Below, piece by piece: positions 23,997 through 32,823 of a DNA stretch of 44,212 nucleotides (within the stretch, counting starts at the first letter, position 1; each line of letters opens with the position of its first letter). Position numbers and translations under genes: made by a program. Under the pieces are notes generated by a model. That model was not told where the DNA came from. It saw only the letters and a list, made by a program, of their open reading frames with translations, and made no database searches. Source of the stretch: Butyribacter intestini (GTDB lineage: Bacteria; Bacillota; Clostridia; Lachnospirales; Lachnospiraceae); assembly GCA_001414325.1 (NCBI GenBank), contig LLKB01000007.1, forward strand, positions 147,120 through 191,331. The letters are read 5' to 3'.

Positions 23997-26642
23997 ATGG
24001 CAAACAAATGGGTATATATGTTTAGCGAAGGCGACATGACCATGCGTAACTTACTCGGTGGTAAGGGTGCTAACCTTGCAGAGATGACAAATATCGGTCT
24101 TCCTGTACCACAGGGATTTACAGTAACTACAGAAGCTTGTACACAGTACTATGAAGATGGACGTCAGATTAACGACGAGATTATGGCTCAGATCATGGAT
24201 GGCGTTAAAAAGATGGAAGAAATCAACGGAAAGAAATTCGGAGATTCTGAAAATCCATTATTAGTTTCAGTTCGTTCAGGTGCTCGTGCTTCAATGCCTG
24301 GTATGATGGATACAATCCTTAACCTCGGTTTGAATGACGATGTTGTAGCTACAATGATCAAAGGAAACCCGGACCCAACATTTGAGCGTTTCGTATATGA
24401 CTCATACAGACGTTTTATCCAGATGTTCTCAGATGTAGTTATGGAAGTTGGTAAGAAATACTTCGAGCAGCTCATCGACAAGATGAAAGAAGAAAAAGGT
24501 GTTAAGTATGATGTAGATCTTACAGCACAGGATCTTAAGACTCTTGCAGAGCAGTTCAAGGCTGAGTACAAAAATCAGTTAGGAACAGACTTCCCTTCTG
24601 ACCCTGTAGAGCAGATGAAACTTGCTGTAGAGGCTGTATTCCGTTCATGGGACAACCCTCGTGCAAACGTATATCGTCGTGACAACGACATCCCTTACTC
24701 ATGGGGAACTGCAGTTAACGTAATGCCTATGGTATTCGGTAACTTAAACAATGAATCTGGTACAGGTGTTGCATTTACTCGTGACCCTGCAACAGGTGAG
24801 AACAAACTTATGGGTGAGTTCCTTATCAACGCACAGGGCGAGGACGTAGTTGCCGGTGTTCGTACACCAATGCCAATCGCTCAGATGGAGCAGGAATTCC
24901 CAGAAGCATATGCTGAGTTCGTTAAGGTTTGTGATACACTTGAAAATCACTACCACGATATGCAGGATATGGAGTTCACAGTTGAAAACAAGAAGCTTTA
25001 TATGCTTCAGTGCCGTAACGGTAAGAGAACAGCTCCTGCTGCATTAAAGATTGCTTGTGACCTTGTTGATGAAGGACATAAGACAGAAGAAGAAGCAGTT
25101 GCTATGATTGATCCTCGTAACCTTGATACACTTCTTCACCCACAGTTCGATGCTGCTGAGTTAAAGAAAGCTACTCCAATCGGAAAAGGACTTGGTGCTT
25201 CTCCTGGAGCTGCTTGCGGTAAAGTCGTATTCACAGCAGAAGATGCTGTAGAGTGGGCTGAGCGTGGTGAGAAAGTTGTACTTGTTCGTCTTGAGACATC
25301 TCCGGAAGATATTACAGGTATGAAGAGTGCACAGGGTATCCTCACAGTTCGTGGTGGTATGACATCTCACGCAGCCGTAGTTGCTCGTGGTATGGGTACT
25401 TGCTGTGTATCAGGATGTGGCGACATCGTTATGGACGAAGAGAACAAGAAATTTGAATTAGCAGGAAAGACATATACAGAGGGTTCTGAGATTTCTATTG
25501 ATGGTACAACAGGTAACATCTATGACGGTCTTATCCCAACTGTAGATGCAACAATTGCCGGTGAGTTCGGACGTGTTATGGCTTGGGCTGACAAGTACAG
25601 AACACTTAAAGTTCGTACAAACGCTGATACTCCTGCAGATGCTAAGAAAGCTCGTGAGCTTGGTGCTGAAGGTATCGGACTTTGCCGTACAGAGCATATG
25701 TTCTTTGAGGAAGACAGAATTGCTGCATTCCGTGAGATGATCTGCTCAGATACAGTAGAAGAAAGAGAAGAAGCACTTGCTAAGATTCTTCCTTACCAGC
25801 AGGGAGACTTCGAGGCTCTCTATGAGGCACTTGAAGGAAATCCTGTAACAATCCGTTTCTTAGACCCACCACTTCATGAGTTCGTTCCTACAGAGGAAGC
25901 TGACATCGAGAAGTTAGCAAAGGCTAAGAATAAGAGCGTAGAAGAAATCAAAGCTATCATTGATTCACTTCACGAGTTCAACCCTATGATGGGACATCGT
26001 GGATGCCGTCTTGCAGTAACATATCCTGAAATTGCTAAGATGCAGACAGCAGCAGTTATCCGTGCAGCAATCAATGTAAAGAAGAAACATCCAGACTGGA
26101 CAGTAGAGCCTGAAATCATGATTCCACTTGTTGGAGAGGTTAAAGAGCTTAAGTATGTCAAGAAGGTTGTTGTTGAGACAGCAGACGCTGAGATCGCAGC
26201 AGCAGGCATCGATATGAAGTACGAAGTTGGTACAATGATCGAGATTCCAAGAGCTGCACTTACAGCTGATGAGATTGCTAAAGAGGCTGAGTTCTTCTGC
26301 TTCGGTACAAACGACTTAACACAGATGACATTCGGTTTCTCTCGTGATGATGCAGGTAAGTTCCTTGATGCTTACTATGATGCTAAGATTTTCGAGAGCG
26401 ATCCATTTGCAAAACTTGACCAGACAGGTGTTGGTCAGCTTATGGAAATGGCTGTAGAAAAAGGAAAGAAAGTTCGTCCATCACTTCACTGCGGTATCTG
26501 TGGTGAGCACGGTGGAGATCCTTCATCAGTTGAGTTCTGCCATAAGATTGGTCTTGACTATGTGTCATGCTCACCATTCCGTGTGCCTATCGCAAGACTT
26601 GCAGCAGCACAGGCAGCTATCGCTGAGAAAGCAGCTAAATAA
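23997..26642 (+). CDS. ppdK: Pyruvate, phosphate dikinase
   Basis: 881 residues from the ATG at 23997, which follows AGGAGG; an open frame extends upstream to 23907 but lies in the leader. The enzyme interconverts pyruvate, ATP and phosphate with phosphoenolpyruvate, AMP and pyrophosphate, and in anaerobes often runs in the glycolytic direction. Seen in order: the nucleotide-binding N-domain (LLGGKGANLAEMTNIGLPVP), the phosphohistidine motif GGMTSHAAVVARGMG, and the PEP-binding barrel with GLCRTEHMFF, CFGTNDLTQMTFGFSRDD and HCGICGEHGG. Length is normal. Codon usage is richer in C-ending codons than its neighbours, as in highly expressed genes. Pyrophosphate it uses or makes links it to ppaC upstream. 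Confidence 0.97.
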   Translation: MANKWVYMFSEGDMTMRNLLGGKGANLAEMTNIGLPVPQGFTVTTEACTQYYEDGRQINDEIMAQIMDGVKKMEEINGKKFGDSENPLLVSVRSGARASMPGMMDTILNLGLNDDVVATMIKGNPDPTFERFVYDSYRRFIQMFSDVVMEVGKKYFEQLIDKMKEEKGVKYDVDLTAQDLKTLAEQFKAEYKNQLGTDFPSDPVEQMKLAVEAVFRSWDNPRANVYRRDNDIPYSWGTAVNVMPMVFGNLNNESGTGVAFTRDPATGENKLMGEFLINAQGEDVVAGVRTPMPIAQMEQEFPEAYAEFVKVCDTLENHYHDMQDMEFTVENKKLYMLQCRNGKRTAPAALKIACDLVDEGHKTEEEAVAMIDPRNLDTLLHPQFDAAELKKATPIGKGLGASPGAACGKVVFTAEDAVEWAERGEKVVLVRLETSPEDITGMKSAQGILTVRGGMTSHAAVVARGMGTCCVSGCGDIVMDEENKKFELAGKTYTEGSEISIDGTTGNIYDGLIPTVDATIAGEFGRVMAWADKYRTLKVRTNADTPADAKKARELGAEGIGLCRTEHMFFEEDRIAAFREMICSDTVEEREEALAKILPYQQGDFEALYEALEGNPVTIRFLDPPLHEFVPTEEADIEKLAKAKNKSVEEIKAIIDSLHEFNPMMGHRGCRLAVTYPEIAKMQTAAVIRAAINVKKKHPDWTVEPEIMIPLVGEVKELKYVKKVVVETADAEIAAAGIDMKYEVGTMIEIPRAALTADEIAKEAEFFCFGTNDLTQMTFGFSRDDAGKFLDAYYDAKIFESDPFAKLDQTGVGQLMEMAVEKGKKVRPSLHCGICGEHGGDPSSVEFCHKIGLDYVSCSPFRVPIARLAAAQAAIAEKAAK

Positions 26643-26704
26643 TTATAGCTGAAAAAGTAGATTTTCGTAGAGATATTCTACAAAATATAGTGATTAAACA
26701 ACAT

Positions 26705-26749
26705 AGACCGTCAATGCACTAAGATTAGTGTGTTGGCGGTCTTTTTATT
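26705..26749 (+). terminator. Intrinsic terminator of ppdK
   Basis: AGACCGTC...GCACT pairs with AGTGTG...GGCGGTCT, then TTTTTATTTT. A long stem with a U-tract. Confidence 0.85.
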
Positions 26750-26911
26750 TTCAGGGATAAGTATTTTGGGGAGGAGTGTATGAAAACTGACTGATTACAG
26801 TATTGATGTGTTTAGCAATTATAAAAATAGGTATTTGATACTATTTTTTTGAAATATTGATAAGTTGTAAAAATTGTGGAGTTTTTTGGATTATAGTATT
26901 TGCACATAAGA

Positions 26912-27346
26912 TTAATTCGTGCTTATATTATAATCCATTATTGTTTTTAAGAGATAATTATTCATTTTTTCAAGGGGAATAGATAGTTTCATGTTAATGT
27001 CGTTGTCTGCCAGAAGTGCAACAGCAAAAAGATTTGCTTCAAATTCAATATTAGTCATAACATTAGAACTTGTCGTGGCAAAATAATTTATGCACTGTTC
27101 ATGTAATAACGCATGACCTAGTTCATGTGCACATAATATTTTTTTAGCTTTTTCACTGTATTTGTTATTGATTGATATTGTAGTTGGGTATCCTGGCATT
27201 TTAATAGTATGTGCAGTAAAATCTTTTACGCACGAATCTGTATGTATTACTGAAATACCAAGTCGTGTGGCTATTTCGTATGGGTCATTGATTTTCCAAT
27301 TTTTCTTGATTGACCTAGCCATTTCAATTATATCCTGTGCTTTCAT
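26912..27346 (-). CDS. ImmA/IrrE-family metallopeptidase
   Basis: 144 residues, start supported by GGGGGA. The zinc motif HELGHALLHE (HExxH) lies at about residues 74-83, with a downstream Glu in IEFEANLFAVALL as third ligand. Family members cleave or remove XRE-type repressors in mobile elements, for example ImmA in ICEBs1. No XRE repressor is adjacent, so its target is not in the immediate locus. It marks the left end of the accessory island and is divergent from the truncated ftsZ copy. Confidence 0.85.
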   Translation of the reverse strand: MKAQDIIEMARSIKKNWKINDPYEIATRLGISVIHTDSCVKDFTAHTIKMPGYPTTISINNKYSEKAKKILCAHELGHALLHEQCINYFATTSSNVMTNIEFEANLFAVALLADNDINMKLSIPLEKMNNYLLKTIMDYNISTN

Positions 27347-27389
27347 AAATCCCCCTGTGTTTATATATTTTTATATTTATAGCTTGCTA

Positions 27390-27962
27390 TTTGAGAATAA
27401 GCCACGAATGGTGGTGGCACAGGGAGGAATAAATAAACTGAGGGAAAATGTTGATACGCTGTTGGTTATTCCTAATGAAAAGCTTCTTTCTATTTCGGAA
27501 AAGTCCCTCACATTATGTGATGCGTTTGAATTGGCGGACTCTGTATTGAAAGATACAATTCGTGGAATTTCAAATATTGTTTATAATTGTGGAAATATTA
27601 ATATTGATTATAACGATGTTAAAACAACCTTGGAAAATAAGGGAACAGGTCATTTTGGAATAGGAACTGTTGAACGTGACGGGTCAATTATAGAAGCAGT
27701 AAAACAGGCGGTAAACTGTCCGTTGCTGGAGACAGATATTGCAGGAGAAGAAGTAAACATTATATGGGGAACAGTGTCAGAAGAAGAGAGTGATAAAATT
27801 GTTGTATCACTTTTTGCAACAGGTATGCCGGAAAAGGAAGTAAGACATACGGCATTAGGAGAGCACATGGATAATCCGAACCGTAACAATATCGCACCTA
27901 AAAGAGATGATACGGAAGTTATACAGATACCGCCTTTTTTAAAAAGACATTCAATCAGATAA
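27390..27962 (+). pseudogene. N-terminally deleted second FtsZ
   Basis: From 27390 the frame encodes the C-terminal half of FtsZ: FENKPRM, VDTLLVIPNEKLL, GISNIVYNCGNINIDYNDVK, GTGHFGIGT, PLLETDIAGEEVNIIWG and VSLFATGMPEKEV. It ends with a canonical FtsZ tail peptide IQIPPFLKRHSIR. The GTPase half with the GGGTGTG loop is missing; upstream of 27390 the frame runs into unrelated sequence opposite the ImmA gene. ATG 27408 has no ribosome site. A full FtsZ has about 370 residues, here ~190 remain. It is likely a paralogue truncated by the event that placed the ImmA gene beside it. Confidence 0.8.
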
Positions 27963-28251
27963 AAGAGAGGGAAAATAGACGGAAAGCTGCTCTGTTACTG
28001 TTTGTATATTAAGTATAAATAGTAGAATTTTGAATATTTTAATATTGTCAAAGAAGCAGCAGAACTGATTGCAAATATAAAGTTGATACAAATTTTCTCA
28101 TTGAAACAAAATGCCTGTTAGAATATAATGTGAAATATAATACTTTGTCAAGTTATAGTAATGAAAGTAAAGAAGATATAATAAACATAATCTGTCAGCT
28201 TGGCATAAAATTGAAGTTGTATAATTAACAAATAAACTGTGGAGGATGAAA
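27963..28251 (+). other. Gap with coding-like debris before hsdM
   Basis: No intact gene. In shifted frames there are short coding-like runs, for example NIVKEAAELIANIK near 28041 and LEYNVKYNTLSSYSNESKED up to a stop before 28230. This suggests a decayed small gene that I cannot identify. GGAGG at 28241-28245 is the hsdM ribosome site. Confidence 0.3.
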
Positions 28252-29727
28252 ATGATAACAGGTGAACTTAAGAATAAAATAGATAAAATATGGGAGATAT
28301 TTTGGACGGGTGGTATTACAAATCCGCTTGATGTTATTGAGCAATTTACATATCTGTTGTTTATAAAGCAGTTGGATGATGTAGAGACAACTAAGGAAAA
28401 TGAGGCAAATTTTCTGGGATTTGAATATGAGTCCATGTTTCCGGGGGATTGCCAGAAATACAGGTGGAGCAAGTTTAAAAATTTAGGCTCTGCCGATGAA
28501 ATGTATGACCTTGTGTTGAACGGTGTATTTCCGTTTATTAAAAATCTGCATCAGGATGGCGATTCGGCATATTCTAAATATATGGGTGATGCAATATTCA
28601 AGATACCGACGGCGGCAATGCTTTCAAAAATCGTTGATGGAATTGACAATCTCGGAATTGGTGACGAAAAAGATACCGACACTGACTCAAAGGGAGATTT
28701 ATATGAGTATCTTTTGTCAAAAGTTGCAACGGCAGGAACTAACGGACAGTTTAGAACTCCGCGTCATATAATTAAGATGATGGTGGAATTAGTACAGCCA
28801 AATCCGGATGATGTGATAATCGACCCGGCAATGGGTTCAGCAGGATTTTTGATAGAAGCACAGGAGTACCTGCGAAAGTATCATGAGGAGTCATTTTATG
28901 ATGAAGCATTTAAGGAACATTTTGCTAATCATATGTTTTATGGAAATGACATGGATAGAACAATGCTCCGCATCGGAGCGATGAATATGCTTCTTCACGG
29001 AGTGGACAATCCTAATATTTCTTATAGGGATAGTTTATCCGAGCAAAATAAGGATGTTGAAAAGTATTCACTTGTACTGGCAAATCCACCATTTAAGGGA
29101 AGTTTGGATTATGAAGCTGTTTCGGCAGATTTGTTAAAGGTAACAAAAACAAAGAAAACAGAGTTATTATTTTTGGCATTGTTTTTGAGAATACTAAAAA
29201 AGGGCGGACGGGCAGCCGTTATCGTGCCGGATGGAGTGTTGTTTGGCAGCAGTAAAGCACATAAACAGATAAGAAAAGAAATTATAGAAAATAATAAACT
29301 GGATGCAGTTATCTCTATGCCAAGCGGTGTGTTTAAGCCATATGCAGGAGTGTCAACTGCGATATTGATATTTACAAAGACCGGTTCGGGCGGAACAGAC
29401 AAAGTCTGGTTTTATGATATGAAAGCCGATGGTTACAGTCTTGACGATAAGAGACAGGAAGTGAGCGAAAATGACATTCCGGATATAATTGACAGATTTA
29501 AAAATCTTGAAGGGGAAACAGAGAGGGAGAGAACTGAGCAAAGTTTTATGGTCGATTTTGACGAAATAAAAGCTAATGGATATGACCTTTCCATCAATAA
29601 GTATAAGGAAATAGTATATGAACCGGTTGAATATGAGCCGACGGATGTGATTTTTGGGAAAATTGAAAAGATAGAGAGTGAAATTCAGAAAGAAATGTCA
29701 GAATTGAAAAAGTTGTTAGAGTTGTGA
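28252..29727 (+). CDS. hsdM: Type I restriction-modification system, DNA methyltransferase subunit
   Basis: 491 residues from the second ATG (28252), spaced properly from GGAGG; ATG 28246 is too close. N-terminal HsdM_N helical domain (MITGELKNKIDKIWEIFW). The N6-adenine methylase domain carries motif I DPAMGSAGFLIEA (191-203) and the catalytic NPPF (278-281). It methylates adenine in the bipartite target chosen by HsdS and is needed for both protection and cleavage. It heads the locus, with hsdS at 30588 and hsdR at 35060. The order is interrupted by remnants and accessory genes. Confidence 0.95.
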   Translation: MITGELKNKIDKIWEIFWTGGITNPLDVIEQFTYLLFIKQLDDVETTKENEANFLGFEYESMFPGDCQKYRWSKFKNLGSADEMYDLVLNGVFPFIKNLHQDGDSAYSKYMGDAIFKIPTAAMLSKIVDGIDNLGIGDEKDTDTDSKGDLYEYLLSKVATAGTNGQFRTPRHIIKMMVELVQPNPDDVIIDPAMGSAGFLIEAQEYLRKYHEESFYDEAFKEHFANHMFYGNDMDRTMLRIGAMNMLLHGVDNPNISYRDSLSEQNKDVEKYSLVLANPPFKGSLDYEAVSADLLKVTKTKKTELLFLALFLRILKKGGRAAVIVPDGVLFGSSKAHKQIRKEIIENNKLDAVISMPSGVFKPYAGVSTAILIFTKTGSGGTDKVWFYDMKADGYSLDDKRQEVSENDIPDIIDRFKNLEGETERERTEQSFMVDFDEIKANGYDLSINKYKEIVYEPVEYEPTDVIFGKIEKIESEIQKEMSELKKLLEL

Positions 29728-29743
29728 TGGAGGGGGGACGAAT

Positions 29744-29915
29744 ATGGACAAAGACCCATTTAGGGAATATACAAATATGCAGGACAGATAAGAGATTACA
29801 ATGTTACAAAAAAGAATGGGTACTTGATGGTGCAACTGTTCAAAAAGGTATTCACGAAACTACTGAGTAACTGGAATTGTTTCTTAGAGATTTATTGTTG
29901 AATGAAAAAATAAAC
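29744..29915 (+). pseudogene. Shrunken Fic-family gene remnant
   Basis: Three short pieces of a Fic protein are recognisable in order. MDKDPFREYT after a GGAGGGG site is the start. AGQIRDYNVTKK then, after a one-base frameshift in an A-run, WVLDGATV is the middle. QKGIHETTE, a stop, then LELFLRDLLLNEK is the C-terminus. Between pieces most of the protein is deleted, including the HPFxxGNGR AMPylation motif. Intact Fic genes of this subtype commonly sit in type I R-M operons of related bacteria (my recollection). The gene is dead, but its ribosome site and reading direction still sit between hsdM and the next gene. Confidence 0.65.
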
Positions 29916-29944
29916 TTAATAATCGAAATTTGGAGGTAAAAAAC

Positions 29945-30493
29945 ATGAGGAAACTCGATAATTTTATTGACATGATGACCGGACACTTTAATAACAAAGA
30001 GCAATTTGATAAGATGCAGAAAGAAGGTAAAATATATCCTTATGCAGAACACATTAATACAATCTGTAATGGAAAAATTTTGAACCTTCCTAAAGATTTT
30101 AATGGTAAATTTATTGTTGAGGAAAGCTACTATGAGACAAATGGGAAACGCCATGCTTCCCCGCATCTTTTCCTTATTACAGAGAGGGAAGATGGAATTG
30201 TACTGTCTTCTTATGAAATACCTGAAGGAGAGGATAAGAGTACATTTTCATATGGTTCTATGAAAAATGTTGATTACACTGAATTGAAAAAATCCGAAAA
30301 ATTTACTCCTGCACTCTATCATGAAAAGGATGGAATCTGGGAAGGAGGCAGTATAAGCCAGTTTACTCCGGTAATGATGTTTAAGCTATGGGAAAAGTTT
30401 TCCGATAGCTGCCTGGAAGTATCTGAAAGCATGGAAATTAACGGAAAAAGAACTTTTGGATATGATGAACCAATTATTTATAAGCGAGCGTAA
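29945..30493 (+). CDS. Conserved hypothetical protein in the R-M operon
   Basis: 182 residues from the ATG at 29945, preceded by GGAGG. Soluble, no signal peptide. It looks like an up-and-down beta protein: KFIVEESYYETNGK, ASPHLFLITEREDG, VLSSYEIPEGEDK, RTFGYDEPIIYKR. The pattern is reminiscent of CpeT/lipocalin-like barrels, but I cannot assign it. It lies between hsdM and hsdS in the same direction. It may be a neutral passenger, or modulate the R-M enzyme. Confidence 0.6.
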   Translation: MRKLDNFIDMMTGHFNNKEQFDKMQKEGKIYPYAEHINTICNGKILNLPKDFNGKFIVEESYYETNGKRHASPHLFLITEREDGIVLSSYEIPEGEDKSTFSYGSMKNVDYTELKKSEKFTPALYHEKDGIWEGGSISQFTPVMMFKLWEKFSDSCLEVSESMEINGKRTFGYDEPIIYKRA

Positions 30494-30607
30494 AGCGAGG
30501 GATGCTTCTTGACTGAAAGTCAAGGAGATGAGGTATAGAAAGGCTGAATGATTTGATAAATTCGGATTTGTGAGGAGGATGGAAAAAGTGAGATTGACAG
30601 ATATATG
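30485..30607 (+). repeat. hsdS upstream direct repeat, copy 1
   Basis: About 123 bp shared with 33861-33982, from CGAGCGTAAAGCGAGGGATG through the hsdS ribosome site to the first hsdS codons (ending AGATATATG). A TTGACT/AGTCAA inverted pair lies within it. Same orientation as copy 2. Confidence 0.85.
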
Positions 30608-31715
30608 TGATTTTCAAGGTGGTTCACAGCCGCCAAAAGATGAGTGGTTATTTGAAAAGCAAGAAGGATATATTCGTATGCTTCAAATACGAGACTTTAC
30701 TCAGAGTGAAAAGGTGGTTCCGGAATATGTAAAGATAAGTAAGAGTACAAAGATATGTCAAGCAGATGACATTTTAATAGCAAGATATGGTGCATCAATT
30801 GGAAAAATATTGACAGGACTATCCGGGGCGTATAATGTAGCAATAATGCGTGCAATTCCCGATACACATATGCTTCAAAAAAAATATTTATACTATTATT
30901 TGAAATCTCCGTATTTTCAAACTGCAATATTAAATGTTGGTTCAAGAGCTGCACAGGCAGGATTTAATAAAGAAGACTTATCTAAGTTAGAAATTAAATG
31001 TCCTTTATTGTCAGAACAAGATAGTATTATAGATATATTACAAAAGGTTGAGTCTATTATTGGTAAAAGAAAAAAAGAACTTATATTTTTAGACGAATTG
31101 GTGAAAGCCCGATTTGTCGAGATGTTTGGAGATGTAAATATTAATGATAAAAATTGGAATTGTGAGCTATTAGGAGAACTTTGTACTATCGTTAGAGGTG
31201 GATCACCAAGACCAATAGAGCAATTCCTAGGTGGAAATGTTCCTTGGATTAAGATTGGTGATGCAACATATGGGGATAGTATTTATTTAAATTCTACAAA
31301 GGAACATATTATTGAAGAGGGGGTAAAAAAGAGCAGATTTGTAAAGGCAGGGAGTCTAATATTTGCAAATTGTGGAGTGTCTTTAGGATTTGCGAGAATT
31401 ATCACTTTTGATGGATGCATTCATGATGGATGGCTTGCAATGGAAGATATTGATGAGAGGCTAGATAAAGTATTTTTATTGCAAGCGTTAAACCAAATGA
31501 CAGAGCATTTTAGGGCAATAGCTCCAGTTGGAACTCAGCCTAATTTAAACACAGCAATAATGAAAAAATATAAACAAGTAATACCGCCCATTGAATTGCA
31601 AAGAAAATTTATTAGATTTCTAGAACAGATAGACAAATCAAAAGTTGCAATTCAAAAGTCATTAGATGAGACACAGATTTTGTTTGACTCATTGATGCAG
31701 AAATATTTTGGGTGA
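30588..31715 (+). CDS. hsdS: Type I restriction-modification specificity subunit
   Basis: 375 residues. AGGAGG at 30573-30578 favours the GTG at 30588; ATG 30579 or GTG 30570 are less well spaced. It has two target recognition domains: TRD1 about 1-150 (VRLTDICDFQGGSQPP) and TRD2 about 190-345 (LLGELCTIVRGGSPRP). They are separated by the conserved coiled region with FLDELVKARFVEMFGD, and the C-terminal conserved helix is QIDKSKVAIQKSLDET. It sets the bipartite DNA target for HsdM and HsdR. Two segments are repeated in the silent copy at 33861-34655, allowing TRD2 replacement by recombination. Confidence 0.93.
   Translation: MRLTDICDFQGGSQPPKDEWLFEKQEGYIRMLQIRDFTQSEKVVPEYVKISKSTKICQADDILIARYGASIGKILTGLSGAYNVAIMRAIPDTHMLQKKYLYYYLKSPYFQTAILNVGSRAAQAGFNKEDLSKLEIKCPLLSEQDSIIDILQKVESIIGKRKKELIFLDELVKARFVEMFGDVNINDKNWNCELLGELCTIVRGGSPRPIEQFLGGNVPWIKIGDATYGDSIYLNSTKEHIIEEGVKKSRFVKAGSLIFANCGVSLGFARIITFDGCIHDGWLAMEDIDERLDKVFLLQALNQMTEHFRAIAPVGTQPNLNTAIMKKYKQVIPPIELQRKFIRFLEQIDKSKVAIQKSLDETQILFDSLMQKYFG
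31083..31137 (+). repeat. hsdS central conserved region repeat, copy 1
   Basis: About 55 bp encoding FLDELVKARFVEMFGDV, nearly identical to 33984-34038 (one mismatch seen in the core, TTTGGA/TTTGGG). It is a likely crossover site for swapping TRD2. A further 21-bp identity (31626-31646 and 34545-34565) lies at the other end of TRD2. Confidence 0.8.
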
Positions 31716-31738
31716 AAAATTGAAAGGAAACAGAATTT

Positions 31739-32218
31739 ATGATTTTATATCATGGAAGTAATGTGCAGGTAAGTATGCCTAAAATACTTGTTACTAATAG
31801 GATGCTTGACTTTGGTGCCGGTTTTTATACAACATCTAATAGACAGCAGGCTGTTAAATGGGCGAAAACACAGGCTATTCGACGAAGAAAAGGGAAGCCG
31901 ATTGTTTCTATGTATGATTTTGATGAAGAAAAACTGGACGGAATATCTGTTTGTAGATTTGAATCGGCTGATAAAGAGTGGTTAAATTTTGTTGCTGATA
32001 ATCGTAAAGGAAAGTATGTTGGTGAAAAATATGACTTGGTAATAGGACCGGTTGCAAATGATAATACTATGCCTGTTATAAGTAATTATATGTCTGGAAT
32101 AATTGATGAAAAAACAGCATTGATTTTGTTAAAACCTCAAAAGCTTTCAGACCAATATGCTTTTTTAACAGAAAAAGGAATTTCAATATTAAGATTTTTG
32201 GGTGGTGAGAATGTATGA
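31739..32218 (+). CDS. DUF3990 protein (ADP-ribosyltransferase-like, putative toxin)
   Basis: 159 residues. The start LYHGSNVQV, the core DFGAGFYTTSNRQQAVKWA, and YDLVIGPVANDNT match my recollection of DUF3990, whose fold and YHGS / GxGFYTT motifs resemble ADP-ribosyltransferases. Such proteins are found next to DUF3791 proteins in toxin-antitoxin-like pairs. The stop overlaps the next ATG by four bases (ATGA), so production of the two is coupled. It is inside the segment flanked by hsdS repeats, where a toxin-antitoxin pair would select against loss. Toxin activity is inferred, not shown. Confidence 0.75.
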   Translation: MILYHGSNVQVSMPKILVTNRMLDFGAGFYTTSNRQQAVKWAKTQAIRRRKGKPIVSMYDFDEEKLDGISVCRFESADKEWLNFVADNRKGKYVGEKYDLVIGPVANDNTMPVISNYMSGIIDEKTALILLKPQKLSDQYAFLTEKGISILRFLGGENV

Positions 32219-32472
32219 CAAAAAGGACAGAACCATCAATTCTTCAAAATTTCGATACGGAAATTGCGGAGTTGATAGCAAAAAATCGTGGAATTTCCAT
32301 AATGGACGCTCTTAGGATATTTCTTGCATCTAAAACGCATGAAATGTTAGAGAATGACGAAATGAAATTGTGGTATTTTAGTCCGTTGGCGGTTTTTGAT
32401 ATGTGGGAAAATGAAGAAGCAACAGGAGATCCGGGAAATTCTTTATATTTGCGAGGTGATGAGATTGAGTAA
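32215..32472 (+). CDS. DUF3791-like small protein, putative antitoxin 1
   Basis: 85 residues. ATGA overlap with the DUF3990 gene. Helical N-terminus (ILQNFDTEIAELIAKNRGIS, MDALRIFLASKTHEMLE) and an acidic C-terminus (WYFSPLAVFDMWENEEATGD). DUF3990/DUF3791 sets often have two such small helical proteins. Its likely role is binding and neutralising the upstream protein. Confidence 0.6.
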   Translation: MTKRTEPSILQNFDTEIAELIAKNRGISIMDALRIFLASKTHEMLENDEMKLWYFSPLAVFDMWENEEATGDPGNSLYLRGDEIE

Positions 32473-32674
32473 AGAATTTAGATTTTTTACATTTTTAATT
32501 GAAAGCTATGCAAGGGAAAAAAATATGTCGGCATCAGATGTTTTAAAAATATTAGATGAAAAAAATCTTACCGATTTTATTTTTAATATGTATGAAATAT
32601 ATCATGTAGAAGCCATAGAAAACGCATATATGGACATTGACAGCCTTATCAAAACAGGAAAAACAGCATGGTAA
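32459..32674 (+). CDS. DUF3791 protein, putative antitoxin 2
   Basis: 71 residues from the ATG at 32459, which follows GAGGTG within the end of the upstream gene (14-base overlap). Sequence FLIESYAREKNMSASDVLKI, then FNMYEIYHVEAIENAYMDID, is typical of DUF3791. It completes a tightly coupled three-gene unit with the DUF3990 gene. After it, 150 bases without a gene lead to the recombinase. Confidence 0.7.
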   Translation: MRLSKEFRFFTFLIESYAREKNMSASDVLKILDEKNLTDFIFNMYEIYHVEAIENAYMDIDSLIKTGKTAW

Positions 32675-32823
32675 CTATGATAAAATTCGGTTAATTAATA
32701 TGTGGGCATAATATAATTTTGAATTTTTATTACGAATTTATAAAGCAAGAATTTTTTCTTGCAATTTATTGCTATTGCAAATGCAGGTGTAGGATGTTGG
32801 TATCTTTGAAAGGAGATATTAAC

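Noticed and set aside
27162-27389. Extending the FtsZ-like frame upstream to 27162.
   Set aside because: The extension is antisense to the ImmA-type gene and shows no FtsZ similarity; homology begins at 27390.
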